NCBI GenBank assembly: GCA_009694025.1
Contig: SHVZ01000039.1
Span: 1-33,772 of the forward strand
From: Alphaproteobacteria bacterium
Lineage (GTDB): Bacteria; Pseudomonadota; Alphaproteobacteria; SHVZ01
Length of the DNA: 33,772 nucleotides
Reading direction: 5' to 3'
The position numbers were made by a program, and so were the translations under genes. The notes below the pieces were generated by a model. It was not told the DNA's origin. It did no database searches and saw nothing but the letters and a program-made list of their open reading frames with translations. Below, in pieces: positions 26,813-33,772 of the stretch; the stretch's first letter is position 1, and every line of letters begins with the position of its first letter.

Positions 26813-27148
26813 ATGCCGAAGATGACGTTCATCGATCCCGCCGGGACCCGCCATGAGGTCGACGCGCCGGTCGGACTCTCGGTCCTGGAGATCGCGCACA
26901 AGAACGGGATCGACCTGGAGGGCGCCTGCGAAGGCTCGCTCGCCTGCTCGACCTGCCACGTCATCGTCGATACCGAGGACTACGAGCGGCTGAAGGACGC
27001 GACCGAGGACGAGGAGGACATGCTCGACCTCGCCTTCGGGCTGACCCACACCTCCCGGCTCGGCTGCCAGATCATCATCACCGAGGAGCTGGACGGGCTC
27101 ACCGTCAAGCTCCCGTCCGCCACCCGCAACATGATGGTCGACAAGTAG
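26813..27148 (+). CDS. fdx: Adrenodoxin-type [2Fe-2S] ferredoxin (Fdx)
   Basis: A 111-residue ferredoxin that supplies electrons during cluster assembly. The cluster ligands are Cys39, Cys45 and Cys48 ([14 protein letters not shown]) and Cys85 (SRLGCQIII), spaced as in adrenodoxin/ISC Fdx. The acidic helix [19 protein letters not shown] is the usual partner-docking surface, and the C-terminal [12 protein letters not shown] is typical of alphaproteobacterial and mitochondrial relatives. It is 20 nt after hscA and 2 nt before iscX. Confidence 0.95.
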   Translation: MPKMTFIDPAGTRHEVDAPVGLSVLEIAHKNGIDLEGACEGSLACSTCHVIVDTEDYERLKDATEDEEDMLDLAFGLTHTSRLGCQIIITEELDGLTVKLPSATRNMMVDK

Positions 27149-27150
27149 CC

Positions 27151-27357
27151 ATGGCCAAGACGCTGCGCTGGACCGACGTCAACGAGATCGCCATCGAGCT
27201 CGACGAGGCGCATCCCGACGTCGACATCATGGCGATCCGCTTCACCGACCTCCACCGCTGGGTGATGGAGCTGCCGGACTTCAAGGACGACCCCGACCGG
27301 TCGGGCGAGAAGATCCTGGAAGCGATCCAGATGACCTGGCTGGAAGAGCGTGGTTAA
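27151..27357 (+). CDS. iscX: IscX (Fe-S assembly regulator)
   Basis: A 68-residue acidic protein: [68 protein letters not shown]. The pattern D-x-x-x-I-A-x-x-L-x-x-x-x-P, R-F-T-D-L-H-x-W-V, and F-x-D-D-P is diagnostic of IscX, which binds IscS at the site used by IscU or frataxin and may modulate its activity. It lies 2 nt after fdx and slightly overlaps a possible upstream start of mnmA. Confidence 0.93.
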   Translation: MAKTLRWTDVNEIAIELDEAHPDVDIMAIRFTDLHRWVMELPDFKDDPDRSGEKILEAIQMTWLEERG

Positions 27358-27361
27358 GACC

Positions 27362-28480
27362 ATGTCCGACCCACTCGGACTCGGCGGGCGGCCGTCCGAC
27401 CATCTGGTCGCCGTCGCCATGTCCGGCGGCGTCGACTCCTCGGCGGTCGCGGGATTGCTGGTCGAGGCCGGATACCGGGTCGCCGGATTCACCTTGCAGC
27501 TCTACGACCACGGCGCCGCGCTGGCGAAGAAGGGCGCCTGCTGCGCCGGCCAGGACATCCACGACGCCCGCCGCGTCGCCGACCGCCTGGGGATCGCGCA
27601 TTACGTGCTCGACTACGAGGCGCGCTTTCGCGACCAGGTGATGGCGCCCTTCGCCGCCTCCTATCTCGCCGGCGAGACGCCGATCCCCTGCGTCTTGTGC
27701 AACCGGACGGTCAAGTTCGCCGACCTCCTCGGGCTCTCGCGCGACCTCGGCGCCGCCGCCCTGGTCACCGGCCACTATGTCCGCCGCGTCGAAGGATCGG
27801 CCGGGCCGGAGCTGCATCGGGCCGCGGACGCCGCCCGCGACCAGAGCTACTTCCTCTTCGGCACCACCAAGGACCAGCTCGCCCGCCTCCACTTCCCGCT
27901 CGGTAGCCGGCCGAAAAGCGAGACCCGCGCGATTGCCGGCCGCCTCGGCCTTGAGGTCGCATCCAAGCCCGACAGCCAGGACATCTGCTTCGTCCCCGGC
28001 GGGCGCTACGCCGAGGTCGTGCGCAAGCTCCGGCCCGAGGCCGAGGCACCGGGCGACATCGTCGACCTCTCCGGCCGCGTCGTCGGCCGGCACAAGGGCA
28101 TCGCCGACTTCACCGTCGGCCAGCGGCGGGGCCTCGGCCTCGGCGCCACCACCGACGGGACCGAGCCCTCCTATGTCGTGCGCCTGGAGCCGACGACGCG
28201 CCGCGTCGTGGCCGGGCCGAGATCGGCGCTGGCGACGACGCGGGTCGCGCTTCGCGAGCTCAACTGGCTCGGTGACGCGCCGATCCCCGAAGGCGGGACC
28301 GAGGTCGAGGTCAAGCTGCGCTCGGCGTCGCCGCCGGCCGCGGCCCGCCTGTTCGCGACCGGCAGCGGCGCCGAGCTGCACCTGGAGTCGCCGCAGCACG
28401 GCGTCGCCCCCGGTCAGGCCGGCGTCCTCTATCGGGGCGATCGGGTGCTCGGCGGCGGCTGGATCGCCGGCGCCGCATGA
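27362..28480 (+). CDS. mnmA: tRNA-specific 2-thiouridylase MnmA
   Basis: A 372-residue enzyme that puts sulfur on U34 of tRNA-Lys, -Glu and -Gln. The ATP-pyrophosphatase P-loop is [11 protein letters not shown]; the two catalytic cysteines are Cys113 ([11 protein letters not shown]) and Cys209 ([13 protein letters not shown]). The C-terminal domain (about 215-372) contains [20 protein letters not shown] 27350 would overlap iscX by 8 nt; ATG 27362 leaves a 4-nt gap and is preferred. Sulfur comes from a desulfurase, normally IscS, here in the same operon. The stop overlaps the following GNAT gene (ATGA). Confidence 0.94.
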   Translation: MSDPLGLGGRPSDHLVAVAMSGGVDSSAVAGLLVEAGYRVAGFTLQLYDHGAALAKKGACCAGQDIHDARRVADRLGIAHYVLDYEARFRDQVMAPFAASYLAGETPIPCVLCNRTVKFADLLGLSRDLGAAALVTGHYVRRVEGSAGPELHRAADAARDQSYFLFGTTKDQLARLHFPLGSRPKSETRAIAGRLGLEVASKPDSQDICFVPGGRYAEVVRKLRPEAEAPGDIVDLSGRVVGRHKGIADFTVGQRRGLGLGATTDGTEPSYVVRLEPTTRRVVAGPRSALATTRVALRELNWLGDAPIPEGGTEVEVKLRSASPPAAARLFATGSGAELHLESPQHGVAPGQAGVLYRGDRVLGGGWIAGAA

Positions 28481-28977
28481 GCGACGTCGCGGTCCGTCCG
28501 GCTGCGATCGAAGACGTTCCCGCCCTTGCGCTCCTGGTGGCGGCGCTGCGCGCGCATCAGAAGGACCCGATCGGCCACCTGAACGAGGCGGCGCTCCGGC
28601 GCGACGGCTTCGGCGACGATCCCGAGTTCGGCATCCTGGTCGCCGAGCGCGACCGCCGGCCGATCGGCTATGCGCTGTTCACCGAAACCTATGAGCCAGG
28701 CTTCGCCGCCCGGGGCCTCTACCTCGCCGACCTCTATGTCCGCCCGGACGCCCGGCGCACGGGGGCGGGCCGGGCCCTCGTCCAGGCGGTCGCCGCCGAG
28801 GCCCGCCGGCGCCAGCGCAGCTTCGTCTGGTGGACCTCGCTTGCCGCCAACGCGGACGCGCACGCCTTCTACGCCGCCCTCGGTGCCCTCACCCACGAGG
28901 TGCGGGCGCACGTGCTGATCCTGGACTCAAGCCCGTCCGTCGCCGTCGCCGGCGCGGCCGGCCGCGCCTCCGCTTGA
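28477..28977 (+). CDS. GNAT-family N-acetyltransferase
   Basis: A 166-residue GNAT acetyltransferase. The acetyl-CoA binding motif A is [30 protein letters not shown] (R-x-x-G-x-G/A), and [24 protein letters not shown] forms the central strands. The [13 protein letters not shown] segment near the end is typical of motif B. The substrate is unknown. Its ATG overlaps the mnmA stop (ATGA), so it is the last gene of the isc operon by position, although a functional link is not shown. The C-terminal 15 residues are Ala/Val-rich. Confidence 0.85.
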   Translation: MSDVAVRPAAIEDVPALALLVAALRAHQKDPIGHLNEAALRRDGFGDDPEFGILVAERDRRPIGYALFTETYEPGFAARGLYLADLYVRPDARRTGAGRALVQAVAAEARRRQRSFVWWTSLAANADAHAFYAALGALTHEVRAHVLILDSSPSVAVAGAAGRASA

Positions 28978-29003
28978 CGAGGGGACCCCGGGCGCCCTAT
29001 AGG
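28974..29003 (+). promoter_or_regulatory. tRNA-Met promoter
   Basis: TTGACG (28974-28979) and TATAGG (28998-29003) are spaced 18 bp. The start would fall about 45 nt before the mature tRNA, which suits a short 5' leader. The -35 overlaps the stop codon of the GNAT gene. Confidence 0.6.
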
Positions 29004-29054
29004 CACGCTTTCTCCGCAGCCGGCCTCGGGTTCATGGGGGTCGGCTCGCCCGGT

Positions 29055-29129
29055 GGCGGTGTAGCTCAGCGGTAGAGCAGGGGAATCATAATCCCTTGGT
29101 CGGCGGTTCAAATCCGTCCACCGCTACCA
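29055..29129 (+). tRNA. tRNA-Met (CAT), elongator
   Basis: A complete cloverleaf: acceptor GGCGGTG paired with CACCGCT (G1-U72 wobble), D-arm GCTC/GAGC, anticodon stem GGGGA/TCCCT with loop ATCATAA and anticodon CAT, T-arm GGCGG/CCGTC with TTCAAAT, and an encoded CCA end. The G1-U72 pair excludes the initiator type, which has an unpaired first position. A tRNA-Ile with a modified CAT anticodon cannot be ruled out, but the arms resemble alphaproteobacterial elongator tRNA-Met. Confidence 0.9.
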
Positions 29130-29298
29130 CCATTCCCCTACCCGCGGTGCCGCCAGGAGAGCCCGTCGAGGATTGCCCGCGGGAGGCCGCCAGCAGCGCC
29201 GCTCACCGGCGGTGCCGCTCGGCGCGCGCGCCACTCCGCGGTTTCGTCCGCGCCGCGAATCTCCGCCGGGGCGACGGCACCGCCGCTAGGGTCCGGCG

Positions 29299-29934
29299 AT
29301 GCTTGCCGACCTCATCCAAATGGCCTCGGTGCTGGCGGCGATCTCCGCCATCTGGTTCGCGGCCCACCTGTCGCCGGGCCCGGATTTCCTGGTGACCATC
29401 CGCGTCGCCATGACCCAGTCGCGGGCGGCCGCGCTCCGCACCGTGCTCGGTATCTGCGTCGGAACGGTCGTCTGGGCGGTCGCCGGGTTCTACGGCCTCA
29501 ACGCGCTGTTCGCGGCGCTCCCCTGGCTCTATCAGGCGATGAAGTATGCCGGCGGCGCCTATCTCGCTTATCTCGGGCTGCGCATGGTGATCGCGAGCTT
29601 CCGCCGCCTGGACGGCGACGGCAGCGGGGCGGCGACGCTGTCGGATGGCTCGGCCTTCCGCCTCGGGCTTCTGACCAACCTCGCCAATCCGAAGGCGGCG
29701 CTGTTCACCGCCAGCGTCTTCGCCGCGACCCTGCCGCCGGACCCGCCGGCGCTGCTGGGGCTCGCCGCGACCGTCGTCATGACCGCGATCTCTCTCGCGT
29801 TCTACGGCCTGCTCGCCGGCGTGCTGACGACGCCCCGGATCTCGGCCGGCTATGCCCGGGCGCAACACTGGATCGACAGGATCGCGGGCGCGGCGTTCGT
29901 CTTCTTCGCCGTCGACTTCGCGCTCCGCGGCTGA
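29299..29934 (+). CDS. LysE/RhtB-family amino-acid exporter
   Basis: A 211-residue inner-membrane protein with about six hydrophobic helices. The family signature SPGPDFL is at 25-31 after the first helix, with GICVGTVVWAVAGFYGLNALF and GLLTNLANPKAALFTASVFA later, all typical of LysE/RhtB exporters of amino acids or homoserine lactones. The substrate cannot be assigned. The ATG at 29299 follows a 170-nt stretch after the tRNA that holds no gene I can support. It converges on the aldo/keto reductase gene with a 10-nt gap. Confidence 0.87.
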   Translation: MLADLIQMASVLAAISAIWFAAHLSPGPDFLVTIRVAMTQSRAAALRTVLGICVGTVVWAVAGFYGLNALFAALPWLYQAMKYAGGAYLAYLGLRMVIASFRRLDGDGSGAATLSDGSAFRLGLLTNLANPKAALFTASVFAATLPPDPPALLGLAATVVMTAISLAFYGLLAGVLTTPRISAGYARAQHWIDRIAGAAFVFFAVDFALRG

Positions 29935-29944
29935 CCGGCCGCCT

Positions 29945-30922
29945 TTAGATCCCGACCCGCGCCAGGTGCTCGGCCGGATAGCGCGCGCCGGCGGTGACGC
30001 CGGGCGGAAAGGCCGCCTCCAGCGACTCGAGGTCGCCGGCCGAGAGCGCGAGCGCGAGCGCGCCCAGATTCTCCTCCAGCCGCTCGATCCGCTTGGTGCC
30101 CGGAATCGGCACGATGTCGGGCCCACGCGCGAGCAGCCAGGCGATCGCCACCTTGGCCGGCGTCGCCTTGTGCGCGTCGGCAATCCGCTTCAGCGCCGGC
30201 AACAGGCCGGCGTTCCGCTGGATGTTCTCGGCGGCGAAGCGCGGATGATCGAGCCGGCGGTCGCCGGCGACCAGCGCCTCGCGCGTCGGGACGGCGCCGG
30301 AGAGGAAGCCCCGCCCGAGCGGGCTATAGGCGACGAAGCCGATGCCGAGCGCCCGGCAGGCCGGCAGGATCTCCGCCTCGGCGTCGCGGGTCCACAGCGA
30401 GTACTCGGTCTGCAATGCGGCGATCGGATGGACGGCGTGGGCGCGCCGGATCGTCTTGGCGCTGGCTTCCGAGAGGCCGAGGAAGCGGACCTTCCCGGCC
30501 TTCACCAGCTCCGCCATGGCGCCGACCGTCTCCTCGATCGGCACGTTCGGGTCGACCCGATGCTGGTAGTAGAGGTCGATCGCCTCGACGCCGAGGCGCT
30601 TCAGCGATCCCTCGCAGGCCTGGCGCACATTGGCCGGGGTCCCGTCGATGCCGCTCTTGCCCTCGCGCGTCACCTGGCCGAACTTGGTCGCGAGCACGAC
30701 CTTGTCGCGGATGCCCTCGAGGGCCCGGCCGACCACCGCCTCGTTCTGGCCCATGCCGTAGGCGTCGGCGGTGTCCAGCAGCGTGACTCCCCGCTCGACC
30801 GCGCGGTGGATGGTGGCGATCGACTGGGCGTCGTCGGCCTTGCCGTAGACCGAGGACATGCACATGCAGCCAAGCCCGATGGCCGAGACCGTGAGACCGT
30901 GACCGAGCGGGCGCTGCTGCAT
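29945..30922 (-). CDS. Aldo/keto reductase
   Basis: A 325-residue NADPH-dependent oxidoreductase with a (beta/alpha)8 barrel. The catalytic tetrad is Asp50 and Tyr55 (LLDTADAYG), Lys80 (LATKFGQ) and His121 ([15 protein letters not shown]). The NADPH-binding end ([23 protein letters not shown]) is intact. It resembles the AKR13 group (YakC/IolS-like), whose in vivo substrates are mostly unknown. It is soluble. It diverges from the MFS transporter gene with about 90 nt between starts. Confidence 0.9.
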   Translation of the reverse strand: MQQRPLGHGLTVSAIGLGCMCMSSVYGKADDAQSIATIHRAVERGVTLLDTADAYGMGQNEAVVGRALEGIRDKVVLATKFGQVTREGKSGIDGTPANVRQACEGSLKRLGVEAIDLYYQHRVDPNVPIEETVGAMAELVKAGKVRFLGLSEASAKTIRRAHAVHPIAALQTEYSLWTRDAEAEILPACRALGIGFVAYSPLGRGFLSGAVPTREALVAGDRRLDHPRFAAENIQRNAGLLPALKRIADAHKATPAKVAIAWLLARGPDIVPIPGTKRIERLEENLGALALALSAGDLESLEAAFPPGVTAGARYPAEHLARVGI

Positions 30923-31013
30923 GCTATCCTCCGGGAGCGATCCGCCAGTCTCTTCGCTTTCGCCGCGGCCGACAACGTCGCGCGGGGCCCCGCCTGGGAT
31001 ATTCTCGACCGCG

Positions 31014-32225
31014 ATGGCCGCAGCCGACCCCGTATCCCGATTTCGAGGCTTCCGCGATCCGGTGTTCGGCCGCTACCTGGCGATGCGGCTCGGCGTCTCG
31101 CTGGCGACCCAGATGCAGGCGACGGCGGTCGGCTGGCAGGTCTACGACCTGACCGGCGATCCGATCGCGCTCGGCCTCGTGGGGCTGGCCCAGTTCCTGC
31201 CGATCATCCCGCTGATGCCCCTCTCCGGCCAGGTCGCCGACCGGGTCGACCGCCGGCGGATCATCCAGGTCTCAGCCCTCCTCTATCTCCTCTGCATGGC
31301 CGGCCTCGCGGTGCTGCCCGGGCTGGCCGGCATCTGGTCGATTTATGCCGTGCTGTTCGTCTTCGGGGCGACCCGTGCCTTCGACCATCCGGCCGCCAGC
31401 GCGCTTCTGCCGAACCTGGTGCGCTCCCAGGACATCCGCGCCGCCGTCGCGCTCAGCTCGTCAGCCGGACAGGCGGCGGCGATCGCCGGCCCGGCGCTGG
31501 GCGGCATCCTCTACGTCTTCGGCCCGGAGACGGTCTACGGCACGTCGATGGCGATGATGGTGGCGGCGCTCCTCGCCGTCTCCGGCCTGCCGGCAGTGCC
31601 GCCGGCTCACGGCGCCGAGATGGAGCGGCCGTCGATCTTCGGCGGCGTCGCCTTCATCCGGTCGAACCCGGTGATCCTCGGCGTCATGGCGCTCGATCTC
31701 TTCGTGGTGATGGTGGCGAGCGCGACCGCGCTCCTGCCGATCGTCGTCAAGGACATCCTGGAAGTCGGGCCCTGGGGCCTCGGCGTGCTCCGGAGCGCGC
31801 CTGCGGTCGGCGCGCTCGCGATCGGCGCCTGGCTCTCCTGGCATCCGATCGACCGCCGCGCCGGCCCGGTCTTCCTCTGGGCGCTCGCGGTCTACGGCGT
31901 CGCGACGGCGCTGTTCGGCCTCTCCACGAGCTTCCTCCTGTCGGCCGCGGCCCTCCTCCTCTTCGGCGCCGCCGACCAGGTGAGCGTCATCGTCCGCATG
32001 TCGCTGATTCAGCTCAGGACCCCCAACCACGTCCGCGGCCGTGTCGCCGCCGTCAACGGCATGGCGGTCAACATGTCGAACCAGCTCGGTAGCCTGGAGG
32101 CCGGCCTGACCGCCGCCTGGCTCGGCGTCGTCGGCGCACTCGCCTTGGGCGGGGCGGCGACGCTGGTCCTGGTCGCCGTCGGCGCGCTCGTCTTTCCCAA
32201 GCTCCGCCAGGTGGACCGGCTGTAG
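31014..32225 (+). CDS. MFS transporter (MFS_3/EntS-like exporter)
   Basis: A 403-residue membrane protein with 12 predicted helices, of the major facilitator superfamily, in the enterobactin-exporter-like DHA3 group. Typical segments are [70 protein letters not shown] (motif A-like loop G-x-x-A-D-R-x-x-R-R) and [22 protein letters not shown] in the second half. A drug, siderophore or metabolite export role is possible. An upstream in-frame start at 30921 would add 31 unlikely residues and overlap the divergent reductase start; ATG 31014 is preferred. Confidence 0.87.
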   Translation: MAAADPVSRFRGFRDPVFGRYLAMRLGVSLATQMQATAVGWQVYDLTGDPIALGLVGLAQFLPIIPLMPLSGQVADRVDRRRIIQVSALLYLLCMAGLAVLPGLAGIWSIYAVLFVFGATRAFDHPAASALLPNLVRSQDIRAAVALSSSAGQAAAIAGPALGGILYVFGPETVYGTSMAMMVAALLAVSGLPAVPPAHGAEMERPSIFGGVAFIRSNPVILGVMALDLFVVMVASATALLPIVVKDILEVGPWGLGVLRSAPAVGALAIGAWLSWHPIDRRAGPVFLWALAVYGVATALFGLSTSFLLSAAALLLFGAADQVSVIVRMSLIQLRTPNHVRGRVAAVNGMAVNMSNQLGSLEAGLTAAWLGVVGALALGGAATLVLVAVGALVFPKLRQVDRL

Positions 32226-32346
32226 AGGCGAAGTGCGACGACGCGAGCGACATGGTCGGGCGTAGCCGGATCGGCCGAGTCTGCGTTATGGTCGGGCCCG
32301 CAAACATAACAACGACGTGGACGCCGGGTCGGCCGCTGATGGCGAC

Positions 32347-33039
32347 ATGATAGACGAGCAAACACGACAGACGATGCTGTCGCATGACGTGGCGCTGAAT
32401 GAGCGATTCTCGTTCTCGGGTCGTCTACGCGTTGAGCCGCCCACGACTCTCGGCGGGCTCTTTCGAGGCGACGTCGCGGTCGGCGCCTTCACCTTTTTCT
32501 CCTCGGCGCTGATCATCGACGCGGACATCGGGCGATATGGCTCGTTCGCCAACGAGGTCGTCATCGGCGAAGGGGATCACCCGACGTCGTGGCTCACGAC
32601 CCATCCGATTCCCTCCAAGGGGTTGAGCCACTTCGCGCATCTTGCGGCCTACACGGCGTTCACGCCGGCCGAGGGCGACGAGCTGCCGCCGACGCCCCGC
32701 ACCAGGATCGGCAACGATGTCTGGTTCGGGCGACGCTGCTTCGTGAAGCTGGGAGTGACGATCGGCGACGGAGCGGTCGTCGGGGCGCATGCGATGGTGA
32801 CGCGCGACGTGCCGCCCTATGCCATCGTGGGCGGGGTCCCTGCCCGCCATATCCGCAACCGCTTCACCGATGCGCTGATCGAGAGGCTGCTGGCGCTGGC
32901 CTGGTGGACGCACTCGATCTGGGATCTGTCCGGCGTGCCGTTTCACGACGTCGAGCGGGCGATCGGCGAGATCGAGAAACGGCGAGGCCGGGGACTCGCC
33001 GACTACCGGCCCCAGACCCTCGAGATCAAGTCGGCTTGA
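32347..33039 (+). CDS. Hexapeptide-repeat (XAT/CatB-like) acetyltransferase
   Basis: A 230-residue acyltransferase with left-handed beta-helix repeats. The signature [39 protein letters not shown] is close to the conserved region of xenobiotic/colanic-acid acetyltransferases, and [56 protein letters not shown] forms the later coils. The likely substrate is a sugar of a surface polysaccharide or a small molecule. The start is uncertain: GTG 32317 and ATG 32347 or 32374 are all in frame. The 120 nt before it hold no gene. It converges on the radical SAM gene. Confidence 0.82.
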   Translation: MIDEQTRQTMLSHDVALNERFSFSGRLRVEPPTTLGGLFRGDVAVGAFTFFSSALIIDADIGRYGSFANEVVIGEGDHPTSWLTTHPIPSKGLSHFAHLAAYTAFTPAEGDELPPTPRTRIGNDVWFGRRCFVKLGVTIGDGAVVGAHAMVTRDVPPYAIVGGVPARHIRNRFTDALIERLLALAWWTHSIWDLSGVPFHDVERAIGEIEKRRGRGLADYRPQTLEIKSA

Positions 33040-33072
33040 GGCACGTGTCGATGGCCGGCGGTCCGCGCGGCG

Positions 33073-33772
33073 TTAGATCATGCCGTTGTGCCTCGTCGGC
33101 TTGACGTCCGCGTCAACGCCGAGGCACTTCTGACATATGGTATAGCCATCGAGATCGTGCTCGAGGTGCGCGCGCTGCAGGTGCCGCATCGCCTCGCTTT
33201 CCCAAATCGTGTCAACGCCATCAATCGCATGGCCCAGCTCGAACTCGCTGTCCGGCACGACGCAGCATGCCGAGATCGTGCCGTCCCAGAGAACCTGGAG
33301 CTTCTGCAGCGGCTCCCAGCACGACGGCCGGTCGGTGAAGACGTTGAAGGCGGGCGCGAACTCGTAGGTCTTCAGCTCTCCATCCGGCGACAGGAACTCC
33401 GTGGGATAGGTCGTGGACAAGGGGATGAAGTGCATGGGGATCGAGCCGGACGCCACGGTGCCGAAAAACCGCTCGGCCTGCTCGGCGATCTCCGGCGCGT
33501 ATCCCGGGAACACGCTGGTGATGTAGAGACGAATTTCGTCGCGCAGCCCCATGTCGTCCCGCTCGCTGACGAATGCCTCGATCGCCGCCTTGAGGGCCTC
33601 CCAGCGGGCCCCCGCCCGGACCTTCTGGTAGCTGTCCGCACTGAAGCCGTCCAGGGAAAGACCGAGCGTCGCGGGGCGCGCTTTCAGGAGCCGGCGCCGG
33701 ATGCTGCGCTTCTGCAACAAGGTTCCGTTGGTCTGGATCGCGAGAACGGCACCTCGATCGCGCGCCGTCGTG
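33073..33772 (-). CDS. Radical SAM/SPASM-domain protein (partial; runs off the right edge)
   Basis: The reading frame is open to the right edge of the window, so the N terminus, including the expected CxxxCxxC cluster motif, is not seen. What is present begins AVLAIQTNGTLLQKRSIRRRLLKARPATLGLSLDGFSADSYQKVR, the typical strand-4/5 region of radical SAM barrels. The C-terminal SPASM part has CWEPLQKLQVLWDGTISACCVVPDSEFELGHA and ICQKCLG, with cysteines that would bind auxiliary Fe-S clusters. The substrate is unknown; such enzymes occur in peptide-modification and in surface-glycan loci. It depends on Fe-S assembly of the kind encoded nearby, although that link is only general. Confidence 0.85.
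   Translation of the reverse strand, partial: TTARDRGAVLAIQTNGTLLQKRSIRRRLLKARPATLGLSLDGFSADSYQKVRAGARWEALKAAIEAFVSERDDMGLRDEIRLYITSVFPGYAPEIAEQAERFFGTVASGSIPMHFIPLSTTYPTEFLSPDGELKTYEFAPAFNVFTDRPSCWEPLQKLQVLWDGTISACCVVPDSEFELGHAIDGVDTIWESEAMRHLQRAHLEHDLDGYTICQKCLGVDADVKPTRHNGMI

Noticed and set aside
29055-29298. The tRNA-Met gene as an integration site of a mobile element.
   Set aside because: No integrase, no repeated tRNA 3' end, and flanking genes of ordinary composition were seen. The 170 nt after the tRNA contain nothing I can support.
29852-32092. A 746-codon plus-strand frame across the aldo/keto reductase and MFS genes.
   Set aside because: It is antisense to the reductase and out of frame with the transporter, with no recognisable domain.
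32285-32310. GTTATG/CATAAC inverted repeat with a 14-bp spacer before the acetyltransferase gene.
   Set aside because: Short arms and a long spacer make chance likely; no clear promoter elements accompany it.

Overview
The window is high-GC DNA with strong G/C preference at third codon positions. It most likely comes from an alphaproteobacterium, perhaps Rhodospirillales-like. The reasons are a complete ISC iron-sulfur operon with an adrenodoxin-type ferredoxin, IscX and HscA/HscB, a ugpBAEC cassette, and short palindromic repeats of the kind scattered through alphaproteobacterial genomes. This assignment is an inference; there is no rRNA or species marker here.

Left part (1-11.5 kb). A class A penicillin-binding protein (minus) diverges from a SAM-dependent methyltransferase and a TTC38-like TPR protein (plus). 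A minus-strand envelope cluster follows: DPM/ArnC-type GT2 glycosyltransferase, LpxB-N-terminal-like small membrane protein, GT39 glycosyltransferase and PAP2 phosphatase. It looks like a polyprenyl-phosphate-sugar route for decorating lipid A or another envelope glycan. The PAP2 gene carries a palindromic repeat in frame at its N terminus. Next come a small orphan protein with its own promoter and terminator, a HicA-HicB toxin-antitoxin pair whose 58-residue toxin is easily missed, an ArsR-DUF899-TfoX_N operon with a palindromic operator, and an Ada DNA-repair regulator.

Middle (11.6-19.6 kb). ugpB-ugpA-ugpE-ugpC encodes a glycerol-3-phosphate-type ABC importer, with a strong hairpin between ugpB and ugpA and a PhzF-family isomerase gene 3 nt after ugpC. 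A VapBC toxin-antitoxin pair with a clear inverted-repeat operator, a DUF3606 gene, and tyrS behind an alpha/beta hydrolase gene follow on the minus strand.

Right-centre (19.7-29 kb). One 12-gene plus-strand run reads cysE-iscR-(nifS-like desulfurase)-iscS-iscU-iscA-hscB-hscA-fdx-iscX-mnmA-GNAT. It links cysteine synthesis (CysE) to sulfur mobilisation (two desulfurases), cluster assembly and transfer (IscU, IscA, HscBA, Fdx, IscX) and tRNA 2-thiolation (MnmA). An IscR type-1-like box sits on the promoter ahead of cysE. HscB has an N-terminal four-cysteine zinc-finger-like segment like that of eukaryotic HSC20.

Right end (29-33.8 kb). An elongator tRNA-Met with a promoter, a LysE/RhtB exporter, an aldo/keto reductase diverging from an MFS exporter, a hexapeptide acetyltransferase, and a radical SAM/SPASM protein that runs off the right edge. 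I see no phage, transposase or CRISPR array. The best candidates for something under-described are the cysE-headed dual-desulfurase ISC operon, the in-frame palindrome in the PAP2 gene, and the GT2/LAB_N/GT39/PAP2 envelope module.
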